DNA of 64,000 nt from Rickettsiales bacterium (GTDB taxonomy: Bacteria; Pseudomonadota; Alphaproteobacteria; Rickettsiales; SXRF01). Location: positions 1 through 64,000 of the forward strand of contig JAOAUZ010000002.1 in assembly GCA_025464625.1 (NCBI GenBank). Direction: 5' to 3'. The position numbers were made by a program, and so were the translations under genes. This document shows, piece by piece, positions 25,378 through 34,556 of the stretch. The notes below the pieces were generated by a model, which ran no database searches, had not been told where the DNA came from, and saw only the letters and a program-made list of their open reading frames with translations. Each line of letters opens with the position of its first letter. Positions within the stretch are counted from its first letter, which is position 1.

Positions 25378-26757
25378 ATGAAAAAACTACTTCTTACTGG
25401 AACTGCTTTAATCGCTGTATTAACCTCTGGGCAAGCATTTGCGCAGGATGATGAAGCTATGATGAAACAGCTCAAGGCTATGCAAGCGCAAATGGAATCC
25501 ATGCAGCGCGAAATGAATAAGCTCAAAGAGCAACTGGCACAAAATAAAGCACAAACAGCAAAAGTAGAAAAAGTCACGAACGAAATCAAAGCTCCAAAAG
25601 CACCAGAAAATGACGTGAAAATCAGCATGGTTCCTGCACCAAAAATTGAAACTGCTGATGGCGCATATAGCTTCAAAGTTGGCGGGTTTGCACAAATAGA
25701 CGCTGGTATGTTCAAAGACGACATAAGGGATCGCCCCGATGGCACTAATGTTCGTCGCGCTAGGTTAAATTTTTCTGGTACTCTTGCCAAAGATTTCAAA
25801 TATAAAATTGAAAATGATTTTGCTGGCAACGTCAGTGCGCTTACCGATGTTTATTTGGAATATGCTGGTCTAAAGCCAACTTCTATTACTGTCGGACAAT
25901 TCAAAGAACCGTTCGGTTTGGAAACTCTAACCAGCGATTTATTTACCAGCTTTGTTGAGCGTTCATCAACCAACCTTTTCTCACCAGACCGCAAAATCGG
26001 GGTGATGGTTAGCACTTATGGGGAAACAGCACCAATTGGCTTTTGGACAGCTTCTCTCGGTGGTTTCGGTAGCGGAACAAGCAGCACCAGCAGCACGGAT
26101 GACGAAGCACGCGATATCACTGGTCGTATAACTCTCGCTCCAATCGCCGAAAAAACTAGGATAATTCATTTTGGTGTTGCTGGCAGCCACCGCATCCCTG
26201 ATTCTTCTGCTGATTCATTTAGCTTTTCTTCACGCGCAGAAAATCAAATGTCCAGTTCATCTGCGGATCTTTCGGTCAATACTGGGACTATCAGCAATGT
26301 TAGCAGCGTAAATCTTCTCGGGCTTGAAGCCGCTGGGGTTTATGGACCATTTTCGTTGCAGGGTGAATATGTACGCGCTGCTGTAAACCGCAATTCTGGC
26401 GTTGAACCAACATTTGGCGGTTATTATGTTGAGGCTTCATATTTCTTAACTGGTGAAAGCCGTAACTATAACGCATCATCTGGTAGGTTTGACCGCGTTA
26501 AGCCAATCTGGCCACTGAGCGTCTCTGAAGGTGGTTGGGGTTCTTGGCAGGTTATGGCTCGTTATAGCAATCTGGATTTGAACGATAAAACAATAAATGG
26601 CGGGCAACTGCGCGATACGACTTTAGGTATAAAATGGTTGCCAAACAGCTACACCATGATTACCGCTAACTATATCATGTCAAATAGCGACAGCCACTCT
26701 GTAACCCCGAATGATGACCCGCAAATATTCTTGCTACGCACCCAATTTGATTTTTAG
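25378..26757 (+). CDS. Outer-membrane porin of the OprP/OprO type
   Basis: The 459-residue protein has a signal peptide (KKLLLTGTALIAVLTSGQAFA) and then a helical coiled coil (about 25-65, MKQLKAMQAQMESMQREMNKL), which is typical of trimeric phosphate-selective porins. A beta barrel follows with GGFAQIDAGMF, RRARLNFSGTLAKDFKYK and VTVGQFKEPFGLE-like strands (TSITVGQFKEPFGLE is the family hallmark), ending in a terminal Phe (QFDF). Only 24 bp separate it from pstS, so the two share a transcript. It would admit phosphate or arsenate-like anions into the periplasm for PstS. Confidence 0.92.
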   Translation: MKKLLLTGTALIAVLTSGQAFAQDDEAMMKQLKAMQAQMESMQREMNKLKEQLAQNKAQTAKVEKVTNEIKAPKAPENDVKISMVPAPKIETADGAYSFKVGGFAQIDAGMFKDDIRDRPDGTNVRRARLNFSGTLAKDFKYKIENDFAGNVSALTDVYLEYAGLKPTSITVGQFKEPFGLETLTSDLFTSFVERSSTNLFSPDRKIGVMVSTYGETAPIGFWTASLGGFGSGTSSTSSTDDEARDITGRITLAPIAEKTRIIHFGVAGSHRIPDSSADSFSFSSRAENQMSSSSADLSVNTGTISNVSSVNLLGLEAAGVYGPFSLQGEYVRAAVNRNSGVEPTFGGYYVEASYFLTGESRNYNASSGRFDRVKPIWPLSVSEGGWGSWQVMARYSNLDLNDKTINGGQLRDTTLGIKWLPNSYTMITANYIMSNSDSHSVTPNDDPQIFLLRTQFDF

Positions 26758-26789
26758 GTTGTAACTTTTGTTAAATTAATGGAACGTTA

Positions 26790-26806
26790 TGTGCCTAAAT
26801 GGCACA
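26790..26806 (+). terminator. Weak hairpin after the porin gene
   Basis: TGTGCC and GGCACA pair perfectly around a TAAAT loop, 33 bp after the porin stop codon. Only a mildly T-rich stretch follows, so it is at best a weak intrinsic terminator. The remaining ~125 bp to the next GTG start show no other clear element. Confidence 0.3.
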
Positions 26807-26930
26807 GTCCGTTTATTAACAAAAATCAACCACATATCAAATAAAAGCCCTTAGCGTTTTATTAAGTATTGTCGCTTTATAGTGGATGCTTAAACAATCA
26901 TCCAACTGACAAATAGAGCGCAATAAATTT

Positions 26931-29663
26931 GTGTCTAAAAAAGATAAAAATAAGGGCAAATTACAATCTATTAAGTTTGCTTTCTCCGTTGGACTGCTAA
27001 CATTTTTAGCAGTACTTGCCAGCAGCTATGTACTTTATGCCTACGCATTGAAAGCTATAGAAGAAGATATAGAAGAGTATTTGAGTGGTATTGCTGGTGC
27101 TGTTTCCAAACAGATTGATGGTGACATTCATACAAAATTCACTTCTCGCGATCAGGAAACTTCTCCAGAATATTTGGAACAAGTTGCAAAGTTAAATAGC
27201 ATAAAGGGTGTGTTCCCCGATGTTAGTTATGTATATACCTTTGTCTTAAAAGATGGGGATGTATATTTTATACTCGACCCTACACCAGCAGGAATAATCG
27301 AGGACGGCGTAGAAACCAAATCCCACATCATGGATAAATATGATGAAGCAAAAGAACAACCTCCACTTATGGAGGCATTTAATACCCAACAAAAATCCTT
27401 CAATAAAGAGCCTTATACTGACCGCTGGGGGAGCTTTGTTTCAGCCTACACACCGCTTTTTAGTAGCAAAGGAGATTTTGTAGGGGTTGCTGGAGTTGAT
27501 ATTGATGCAAAAGACTATGCCGCTAAAATAGAAAGGATAGAACATGCGGAAATGCTTTGTATCCTAATAGGTTTTGTTATCTCCAGCCTCACTGGATATT
27601 TAATCTATAAAAAAAATATGAAAATAAGTGCCATAACTAAAAATCTAGAAAAAAGCGAACAGCGTTTTGCTCTTGTTATTGAAGGTATGAACGATGGCAT
27701 TTGGGATTGGGAGGATATGACCAAAGATGAAGAATATTGGTCACCTCAATTCAAAAAACTTCTTGGTTATGAGGATAATGAAATAAAAGCAAGCTATCAG
27801 GAATTTCAATCCCGCCTTCATCCAGATGATGTGGATAGAATCAAGCAGGAAATGGAAGAGCATTTCGAGCGTAATGCTCCATTCAACTCAGAATGTCGCC
27901 TGCGAAAAAAATCTGGAGAATATTGCTGGTTCCGTGCCAAAGCAACCACGGTGCGTGATGCTAATAATAAACCAATAAGGATGGTTGGCTCTATTCGCGA
28001 TATTACCCAACGCAAAGCTGGTGAGGAAAAACTCCGCGAATATGCCCATCAGATGGAAGAAAAAAACCAAGAATTAGCCATAGCCAAAGAGCAGGCGGAA
28101 CAAGCCAACAATATGAAGTCGGAATTTCTTGCTAATATGAGCCATGAAATCCGTACTCCAATGAATGCTGTTATCGGTATGACCAGCATGTTGCTGGAAT
28201 CAGATATGTCACCAGAGCAAAGACAAAAACTAAATATAATCCATAGTTCTGGTGAGGCATTGCTAGAAATTATCAATGATATTCTTGACATTTCTAAAAT
28301 TGAAGCTGGCAAAATGGAGCTGGAGCCTCTGCCGTTTAATCTGCAAAATGCTCTAGTGGAAATCACAGAAATGTTTACACCGCGCTGTAAGGGCAAGGGT
28401 ATAAAAATGCTGATGCAGTATGTTTCGGGAACTCCAGAATGGGTTATGGGTGACGCGGGACGAATACGTCAAATCATTACCAACCTAGTAAGCAACGCCA
28501 TTAAGTTCACTGATTCAGGTCAGGTGATGGTTAGCGTAAAGCCTACCTCTGTTAGCTCAGAAAATGTTTCTCTGTATTTTGAGATAACTGATACTGGGAT
28601 CGGGATTCCTGAAAAAGTACAGAAAAAATTATTCCAAAAATTTAGCCAAGGCGATTCATCAACCACCCGAAAATATGGCGGAACAGGCTTGGGTCTTGCG
28701 ATATGTTTCCGTCTGGTAGCATTGATGGGTGGAAAAATCGGTGTAAAAAGCAAAGAAAATAAGGGTAGCACTTTCTGGTTTACATTAGACCTGCCACTCG
28801 CAGATGCAGAAATAGAAGAAGATATACTATCATATAATACAGACTTCAATCCAACTGGCGCATATATTCTCGTTGCTGAAGATAACCAGATCAACCAGAT
28901 AATGATAAAGCAAATGCTGGATATGCTCGGATGCAAATCAGATATCGCAGTAAACGGCAAAGAAGCTATAGAAATGGTGCGCCAGAATAAATACGATTTA
29001 GTGCTAATGGATTGCATGATGCCAGAAATGAGCGGATACGAAGCGACAGAAGCAATTCGTAAAATGAAGGATGATAAAAACAACACCATAATAATTGCAC
29101 TCACCGCTAACGCCCTGCAAGGTGACAAACAAAAATGTTTAGACTGTGGAATGAGTGATTACCTAAGCAAGCCAATTAAAAGACTAGAATTGCAAGCCAT
29201 GCTCGCCAAATGGTTGCAGAACAACTTTAAATCTGAGCAACTTCCCAAGCAGCCAAAAAGTGTTTCGCAAAAAAAATCAAAAGAGATTAAATACACTCCT
29301 GAATTATCAAATATTCTGGAAGTGGAGATTTTAAATTCTTTTCTGCAAATTGTTGGTAAGGAGGCTGCAACAATACTAAACAAGCATTGTACCGTAGCAA
29401 AAGATTATATAACCACAATGCAGAATGCACTGGCTGAAAAAGACTATATAACTATGTCAAATACAGCCCACCCCCTTAAATCCTCAAGCCAATATATAGG
29501 GGCAACCGATATAGCAAAACTAGCGTCCAAAATTGAGGAAATGGGGAAAACATCAATGCCCGATGAAGTGGAACTGCAAGATTTGGTTAATCAGATTGAA
29601 TATAAACAAAATTTAGTCGAGCAAGTTATAAATCAAAACTTTACTGTAAGGAAAAGCGCATGA
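26931..29663 (+). CDS. Hybrid sensor histidine kinase with periplasmic sensor (Cache-PAS-HisKA-HATPase-REC-HPt)
   Basis: The 910-residue protein has TM1 (about 13-37), a ~165-residue periplasmic domain of Cache-like pattern (VYTFVLKDGDVYFILDP, GVAGVDIDA) and TM2 (206-227). A PAS/PAC domain (240-365), a coiled coil, and HisKA with His405 (NMSHEIRTP) follow. Next come HATPase (SNAIKF, DTGIGIP, GTGLGL), a receiver with Asp694 (LMDCMMP) and an HPt with His847 in AHPLKSSS. It starts at GTG with a weak ribosome binding site. The stop overlaps the start of the phosphatase-type response regulator by 4 bp, so the pair is translated together and the HPt probably phosphorylates that regulator. Confidence 0.93.
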   Translation: MSKKDKNKGKLQSIKFAFSVGLLTFLAVLASSYVLYAYALKAIEEDIEEYLSGIAGAVSKQIDGDIHTKFTSRDQETSPEYLEQVAKLNSIKGVFPDVSYVYTFVLKDGDVYFILDPTPAGIIEDGVETKSHIMDKYDEAKEQPPLMEAFNTQQKSFNKEPYTDRWGSFVSAYTPLFSSKGDFVGVAGVDIDAKDYAAKIERIEHAEMLCILIGFVISSLTGYLIYKKNMKISAITKNLEKSEQRFALVIEGMNDGIWDWEDMTKDEEYWSPQFKKLLGYEDNEIKASYQEFQSRLHPDDVDRIKQEMEEHFERNAPFNSECRLRKKSGEYCWFRAKATTVRDANNKPIRMVGSIRDITQRKAGEEKLREYAHQMEEKNQELAIAKEQAEQANNMKSEFLANMSHEIRTPMNAVIGMTSMLLESDMSPEQRQKLNIIHSSGEALLEIINDILDISKIEAGKMELEPLPFNLQNALVEITEMFTPRCKGKGIKMLMQYVSGTPEWVMGDAGRIRQIITNLVSNAIKFTDSGQVMVSVKPTSVSSENVSLYFEITDTGIGIPEKVQKKLFQKFSQGDSSTTRKYGGTGLGLAICFRLVALMGGKIGVKSKENKGSTFWFTLDLPLADAEIEEDILSYNTDFNPTGAYILVAEDNQINQIMIKQMLDMLGCKSDIAVNGKEAIEMVRQNKYDLVLMDCMMPEMSGYEATEAIRKMKDDKNNTIIIALTANALQGDKQKCLDCGMSDYLSKPIKRLELQAMLAKWLQNNFKSEQLPKQPKSVSQKKSKEIKYTPELSNILEVEILNSFLQIVGKEAATILNKHCTVAKDYITTMQNALAEKDYITMSNTAHPLKSSSQYIGATDIAKLASKIEEMGKTSMPDEVELQDLVNQIEYKQNLVEQVINQNFTVRKSA

Positions 29664-30844
29664 GTACTGTAAAAAAAGATATACTTAATTCTCGTATTCT
29701 AATTATAGAAGATGACTATCTCGGTCGTAACGTGCTGAAAGAAATTTTTAAAAAGAAAGGCTTTACCAATATTGAAGAGGCAGAAAACGGCAAAGCAGGA
29801 TTAGTAAAAGTGCGTTCTTTCCGCCCAGACCTCGTGATACTAGATGTTATTATGCCAGAAATGGATGGGGTGGAATGCTGTAAAATAATCAGAAAAGATC
29901 CAGATGTAAGGCTGTCTAATATTCCCATTTTATTTCAAACATCGCTTGGCGGAATAGCAGATAAAGCACGTTTCTTCGAAGCAGGGGCGACTGATTATCT
30001 CTGCAAACCGATAGATCCATATGAAATCACTGCCCGTGCCATAGTACATCTGGAACGAGAAGTTATGAATAGGCATTTGCGTGAGTTTAAAGTGCGTGTG
30101 TCTCATGAGCTTAACACCGCGCGCAACACCCAGCAGATATTGATTCCTGATGATAATGAAATTCAGGAAATGGAAAAATATTATAATCTGCAAATCTGTG
30201 GTTATTATCAGCCATGTTCAGAACTCGGCGGAGATTTCTGGGGCTTCAAGAGCCTATCCAACGAAGAGATTGCCATGTTCATGGTCGATTTTTCTGGTCA
30301 TGGGGTAAATGCGGCACTTAATGTTTTCCGCCTACACGCTCTTATGCAGGCAACAATGAGTACGGCAAAAACACCAGGGGCATATCTGACCCACCTGAAC
30401 GCTATTCTTGCACCATTACTTCCCACTGGGCAATTCGCCACCATGTTCTACGGAATAATAAACAGTAAAAAGAAAACCTTTGCATACGCTTCGGCATCAG
30501 CACCGCCACCTGCATTATTCCGTAAACATGGTAGAACCCATCAAATGCTCGAAAGCACTGGAACTGTTCTTGGAGCATTCAAAGAAACTACCTATCAAAC
30601 TGTTGAAACTGAATTTGATCTGGGCGATTGCCTGCTGCTCTATAGTGATGCGCTGATAGAAACGCCTAATGAAAAGGGCGATATGCTCCCTATCGAACAT
30701 TGGACAGAAGCATTTCAAACCCGCCTTAAAGTGGATGGCGATGGCTGCCGTGAATCTTTTGCCTCATTACTGGCGAATTTCAGGCGGCATTGTGCTTCAC
30801 AAATGATAGATGACTTATCGTTAAATGCGTATTACATGCACTGA
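29660..30844 (+). CDS. Response regulator with PP2C/SpoIIE-type phosphatase output
   Basis: The 394-residue protein has a receiver domain (about 10-135: IIEDDY, phospho-acceptor Asp62 in LDVIMPEMDG, Lys in CKPID), a helical linker, and a PPM-type phosphatase domain (about 185-390). The phosphatase domain shows CSELGGDFWGF, FMVDFSGHGVNAALNVFR and LLLYSDALIETPN, holding the Asp/Gly metal ligands. This is the RsbU/RssB-like design: phosphorylation switches a Ser/Thr phosphatase that normally acts on a STAS-domain antagonist. No STAS or anti-sigma gene is adjacent. A STAS protein is encoded at the head of the chemotaxis operon (61537-61848), so a link is possible but unproven. Confidence 0.92.
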   Translation: MSTVKKDILNSRILIIEDDYLGRNVLKEIFKKKGFTNIEEAENGKAGLVKVRSFRPDLVILDVIMPEMDGVECCKIIRKDPDVRLSNIPILFQTSLGGIADKARFFEAGATDYLCKPIDPYEITARAIVHLEREVMNRHLREFKVRVSHELNTARNTQQILIPDDNEIQEMEKYYNLQICGYYQPCSELGGDFWGFKSLSNEEIAMFMVDFSGHGVNAALNVFRLHALMQATMSTAKTPGAYLTHLNAILAPLLPTGQFATMFYGIINSKKKTFAYASASAPPPALFRKHGRTHQMLESTGTVLGAFKETTYQTVETEFDLGDCLLLYSDALIETPNEKGDMLPIEHWTEAFQTRLKVDGDGCRESFASLLANFRRHCASQMIDDLSLNAYYMH

Positions 30845-30858
30845 TACATACTGTTAAA

Positions 30859-31629
30859 TTACAGCTTATAAGAATCCATCGAGAGTACAGAATAATCAAT
30901 ACTTTGGTGTATTCTCTCCGCGCTGACACTTCCAGAAGTTGCGCCCAGAACGGTGAATAGTGGCAGGAAATGATCGTTGGTCGGGTGGTTCCACGCAGCA
31001 TCTGGCGCATGTTCCCAGCGCATCAGCTCATCATCATCACGAGCAGTCATAGCAGCGTAAAGCCAATCATTAAAGCGCGTCACCTGCGCCGGTGTTTCAC
31101 TATAACGCTCGCCAAACACCGCCCGAAGATTATGCGTGGCATTACCCGAAGCCATGATAATCACTCCTTGCTCACGCAGATCGCGTAGTCTTTTACCAAT
31201 CTCATAATGATGATGTGCGTCACGATGCGGTTGTATAGAAAGCTGCAAAACAGGAATAGTCGCTTTCGGCTCTGCCAAAATCAACGGGATCCACGCACCA
31301 TGATCCAACCCACGCTTTACATCCAGCTCTGCCATTGGAAATGCTGGTGCTAGATGTCTCACCATCTCCGCTGCCAACAGCGCATCCCCTGCCACTGGAT
31401 ATCGCATATCATATAACTGCTTGGGGAATCCTCCAAAGTCATGAATAGTGCTGGGGTGTGGATTCGCCGTCACCATAGGTTCATCTGTCATCCAATGTGC
31501 GGAAACCACCAATATCGCTTTTGCTTCTGGTAATTTTAGCGCACGCAGGAACTGTGCAGCAGGCGTATCCCGCAGCACAATATCTGGCGCACCATGCGAA
31601 ATAAAATAAGTTGGAAGTGGTTCTGTCAT
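30859..31629 (-). CDS. 4,5-DOPA extradiol dioxygenase-like protein (LigB family)
   Basis: The ~256-residue protein carries the YgiD/DODA pattern. FISHGAPD near the N-terminus supplies the first metal His. VVSAHW, GGFPKQLYDMRYP, DHGAWIPL and ASGNATHNLR follow in family order, with a C-terminal HFLPLFTVLGA. Members are zinc- or iron-dependent ring-opening dioxygenases acting on catechols such as DOPA. The physiological substrate in bacteria is usually unknown. In-frame TTG at 31656 and ATG at 31647 lie upstream; the ATG at 31629 best matches family length. It is convergent with the phosphatase gene. Confidence 0.9.
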   Translation of the reverse strand: MTEPLPTYFISHGAPDIVLRDTPAAQFLRALKLPEAKAILVVSAHWMTDEPMVTANPHPSTIHDFGGFPKQLYDMRYPVAGDALLAAEMVRHLAPAFPMAELDVKRGLDHGAWIPLILAEPKATIPVLQLSIQPHRDAHHHYEIGKRLRDLREQGVIIMASGNATHNLRAVFGERYSETPAQVTRFNDWLYAAMTARDDDELMRWEHAPDAAWNHPTNDHFLPLFTVLGATSGSVSAERIHQSIDYSVLSMDSYKL

Positions 31630-31713
31630 TAGCTTGATATAGTGCATATTTTGCAAATGTCATCTTTGCCTGTTGACATTTTGTCGAACTACGTTCTCAT
31701 CTCGAACACTCAG

Positions 31714-31753
31714 CACTTACTAAAGCAGGGATTTTTCCCTGCTTTAGTAAGTG
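31714..31753. repeat. Perfect 18-bp inverted repeat abutting the tRNA-Ser 3' end
   Basis: The arms at 31714-31731 and 31736-31753 are exact reverse complements around a TTTT loop. The right arm includes two bases of the encoded CCA of tRNA-Ser. On the tRNA strand the hairpin directly follows the mature 3' end, but no T run follows the stem. It may act in termination or 3' processing. Confidence 0.75.
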
Positions 31754-31841
31754 GCGGAAGAGGTGAGATTCGAACTCACGGAGGCGTTGCCACCTCGGCA
31801 GTTTTCAAGACTGCTGCCTTAAACCGCTCGGCCACTCTTCC
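31752..31841 (-). tRNA. tRNA-Ser (TGA anticodon)
   Basis: This is a 90-nt class II tRNA on the minus strand. The acceptor is GGAAGAG/CTCTTCC with discriminator G and encoded CCA. The D arm is GGCCGAGCGGTTTAAGGC. The anticodon arm CAGTCTTGAAAACTG has TGA in the loop. A long variable arm (GAGGTGGCAACGCCTCC) and a T arm (GTGAGTTCGAATCTCAC) follow. All stems pair. It stands alone between the dioxygenase gene and rho. Confidence 0.97.
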
Positions 31842-32011
31842 GTTAGGTTTTCTTAGCGGAAAATCCGCTTAGAAAATATTACGTCCGCCGAAGCTCCTTT
31901 ATGGAGCGAAGGCTGGACTTATAAAACAACACTCGTTTGGTTAATGCGAGCAAAATTTAATTTCAGCAAGTGTTTTAATTATATATCACGGGATTTGTCA
32001 AACACCAATTC

Positions 32012-33271
32012 TCAAGAATTCATTTTATCAAAGAATTCGCCGTTATTTTTGGTTTCGCCAAGTTTTTCCAGCAGGAATTCAATGCCATCCATAGCTCCCA
32101 TAGGCGCGAGAATCTTACGCATCACCCACATTTTTGTGAGCGTTGCTTTATCCACCAGAAGATCTTCCTTACGAGTGCCAGACTTGGTGATGTCGATGGC
32201 TGGGAAGGTGCGCTTATCAGCAATCTTACGATCCAGCACCAATTCACAGTTACCAGTTCCCTTGAATTCCTCGAAAATAACCTCATCCATGCGTGAGCCA
32301 GTGTCAATCAGCGCGGTTGCTATAATGGTCAAGCTGCCACCATGCTCGATATTACGCGCTGCACCAAAAAACCGCTTAGGACGTTGCAAAGCATTCGCAT
32401 CCACACCACCAGTAAGCACCTTACCCGATGATGGAATAACCGTGTTATAAGCGCGCGCCAGACGGGTGATGGAATCAAGCAGAATCACCACATCTTTTTT
32501 ATGCTCAACCAACTTTTTAGCTTTTTCAATTACCATTTCTGCAAGCTGCACATGGCGGGTTGCTGGCTCATCGAAAGTTGAAGATACCACCTCACCTTTT
32601 ACGGTGCGTTGCATGTCGGTTACTTCTTCTGGGCGTTCGTCAATGAGAAGCACTATCAAATATGCATTAGGATGATTGGCGGTGATAGAATGAGCAATAT
32701 TCTGCAAAAACACCGTTTTACCAGTGCGTGGCTGCGCAGTAATCAGCGCACGTTGCCCAAAACCAATGGGTGCGACAATATCAGCAACACGCATCGACAA
32801 ATCTTTTTTATCAGGGCGATCTTCAATTTCCAGCTTGATACGGCGTTCAGGATAAAGCGGGATAAGATTGTCAAAATTAATACGGTGGCGTATTTGCTCA
32901 GGATCATCATAATTGATTTTATTAACTTTAAGCAGCGCAAAATAACGCTCGCCATCTTTCGGCGCACGGATTTCACCCTCAACCGTATCCCCCGTACGCA
33001 GCGCAAAACGGCGCACTTGGCTGGGAGAAACGTAAATATCATCAGGTCCTGCAAGATAGTTTGCCAGTGGCGAGCGCAAGAAGCCAAACCCATCCTGCAA
33101 TACTTCAACCACGCCTTCACCTAATATCGCCTCGCCTTTTTCTGCCTGTTTTTTCAAAATGGCAAAGATCATTTCCTGTTTGAGCATGGTGCTGGCATGT
33201 TCAATTTGCTCTTCTTCAGCCAGCTTTAATAATTCGTCAGGGGTTTTTAGCTTAAGGTCTTGTAATTTCAT
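32012..33271 (-). CDS. rho: Transcription termination factor Rho
   Basis: The 419-residue hexameric RNA helicase has an N-terminal helical segment ([14 protein letters not shown]), a cold-shock-like RNA-binding domain ([30 protein letters not shown]) and a RecA-type motor with Walker [24 protein letters not shown], the Q/R loops and [22 protein letters not shown] follow. Length and motifs are standard, and no insertion is present. It ends transcription of untranslated RNA. A 270-bp gap with no gene precedes it up to glpX; leader regulation is known for rho in other bacteria but no specific structure is clear here. Confidence 0.98.
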   Translation of the reverse strand: MKLQDLKLKTPDELLKLAEEEQIEHASTMLKQEMIFAILKKQAEKGEAILGEGVVEVLQDGFGFLRSPLANYLAGPDDIYVSPSQVRRFALRTGDTVEGEIRAPKDGERYFALLKVNKINYDDPEQIRHRINFDNLIPLYPERRIKLEIEDRPDKKDLSMRVADIVAPIGFGQRALITAQPRTGKTVFLQNIAHSITANHPNAYLIVLLIDERPEEVTDMQRTVKGEVVSSTFDEPATRHVQLAEMVIEKAKKLVEHKKDVVILLDSITRLARAYNTVIPSSGKVLTGGVDANALQRPKRFFGAARNIEHGGSLTIIATALIDTGSRMDEVIFEEFKGTGNCELVLDRKIADKRTFPAIDITKSGTRKEDLLVDKATLTKMWVMRKILAPMGAMDGIEFLLEKLGETKNNGEFFDKMNS

Positions 33272-33541
33272 GATTGTATCAATAGGTAAGGAGGGTTAAA
33301 AAAATCTGTGTAGAATTAATTTTTTATAAATTAAGATAGCTTATAAATTTACGGGGGTGTAAACGTCGCGCGAGAAAACGGCGACAGCCTTGAATAGCTA
33401 CATAATTGAACAATTTTTCCAATCAGTCAATGATTTTGTGTAAAAGCATGTAATAATTCTTTAAAATTACTAAAAACTGCGTTACACCCTCCTCTTATGT
33501 TATTAAAAGATTACCTGTGAATTAAGTGGAGAACATAGAAA

Positions 33542-34546
33542 ATGGGTGCAATTAAAGAAAATTTCTGGTCGGATCGCAATTTTGCGCTGGAAGCCGTGCG
33601 CGTTACGGAAGCAGCAGCACTGGCAAGCTTCGCATGGATGGGTAAAGGTCAGGAAAAGGAAGCAGATCGTGCAGCAGTAAACGCTATGCGCCTAGCTCTA
33701 AATGCTCTTTCCATTGACGGAACCATCGTAATTGGTGAGGGTGAGCGCGATAAAGCCCCTATGCTATATATCGGCGAAAAAGTAGGGAACGCAGCAGGCA
33801 CAGGTCCAAAAATCGACATCGCTCTTGACCCGCTGGAAGGAACAACCATCTGTGCGCATGGCGGAGCGAATTCACTTACAGTAATTGCAATGGCAGAAAA
33901 AGGCGGATTTCTGCACGCTCCCGATGTTTATATGAGCAAAATTGCCGTTGGTGGTGGCTTGCCAGATTATGTGGTTGATCTCGATAATTCTCCAAAGCAA
34001 AACCTAAAAAATCTAGCTAAAGCTAAGAAATGTGATGTTTCTGATTTGGTAGTGGTTATTTTAGAGCGCGAACGCCACAAAGAAATTATCGCTGGTGTGC
34101 GTGAGGCTGGGGCAAGAATCCAGCTTATTCCAGATGGTGACGTGGCTGGTGTAATCGCAACCAGCAAACCAGATACAGGAGTGGATATGTATTTAGGCAT
34201 TGGTGGCGCGCCAGAAGGCGTGTTAGCAGCGGCAGCTTTACGTTCAATCGGCGGGCAAATGCAGGGGCGCTTACTGTTTACCGCTGACGAGGAACGCGAG
34301 CGCGCGAAACGCATGGGTATTGAAGATTTTAGCCGTAAATATCACCTCGAAGAACTGGCAAAAGGTGACGTTATGTTTGCTGCAACTGGTGTAACCGATG
34401 GCTCAATGTTGCGTGGCGTGCGCCGTTTTGCTGGTGGTGCAACCACACATTCAATCGTTATGCGCTCAAAAACTGGCACGGTGCGCCTTGTTGAAGCACA
34501 GCATAACTTAACCCGCAAAACATGGCTTGGTGGTGTCGAATCCTAG
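33542..34546 (+). CDS. glpX: Class II fructose-1,6-bisphosphatase
   Basis: The 334-residue protein matches GlpX throughout. It shows AALASFAWMGKG, DGTIVIGEGERDKAPMLY with metal-binding acids, IALDPLEGTT, and GDVAGVIATSKP with YLGIGGAPEGVLAAAAL. It hydrolyses fructose 1,6-bisphosphate to fructose 6-phosphate in gluconeogenesis, and often sedoheptulose bisphosphate too. Start: ATG after AAGTGGAGA. The stop is followed after 10 bp by the ALDH7 start, so the two genes are likely co-transcribed. Confidence 0.97.
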   Translation: MGAIKENFWSDRNFALEAVRVTEAAALASFAWMGKGQEKEADRAAVNAMRLALNALSIDGTIVIGEGERDKAPMLYIGEKVGNAAGTGPKIDIALDPLEGTTICAHGGANSLTVIAMAEKGGFLHAPDVYMSKIAVGGGLPDYVVDLDNSPKQNLKNLAKAKKCDVSDLVVVILERERHKEIIAGVREAGARIQLIPDGDVAGVIATSKPDTGVDMYLGIGGAPEGVLAAAALRSIGGQMQGRLLFTADEERERAKRMGIEDFSRKYHLEELAKGDVMFAATGVTDGSMLRGVRRFAGGATTHSIVMRSKTGTVRLVEAQHNLTRKTWLGGVES

Positions 34547-34556
34547 CGCAGATGAT

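Noticed and set aside
33272-33541. Riboswitch or attenuator between rho and glpX
   Set aside because: Short complementary stretches such as GTCGC/GCGAC are present but no consistent structure or known consensus could be made out by eye.
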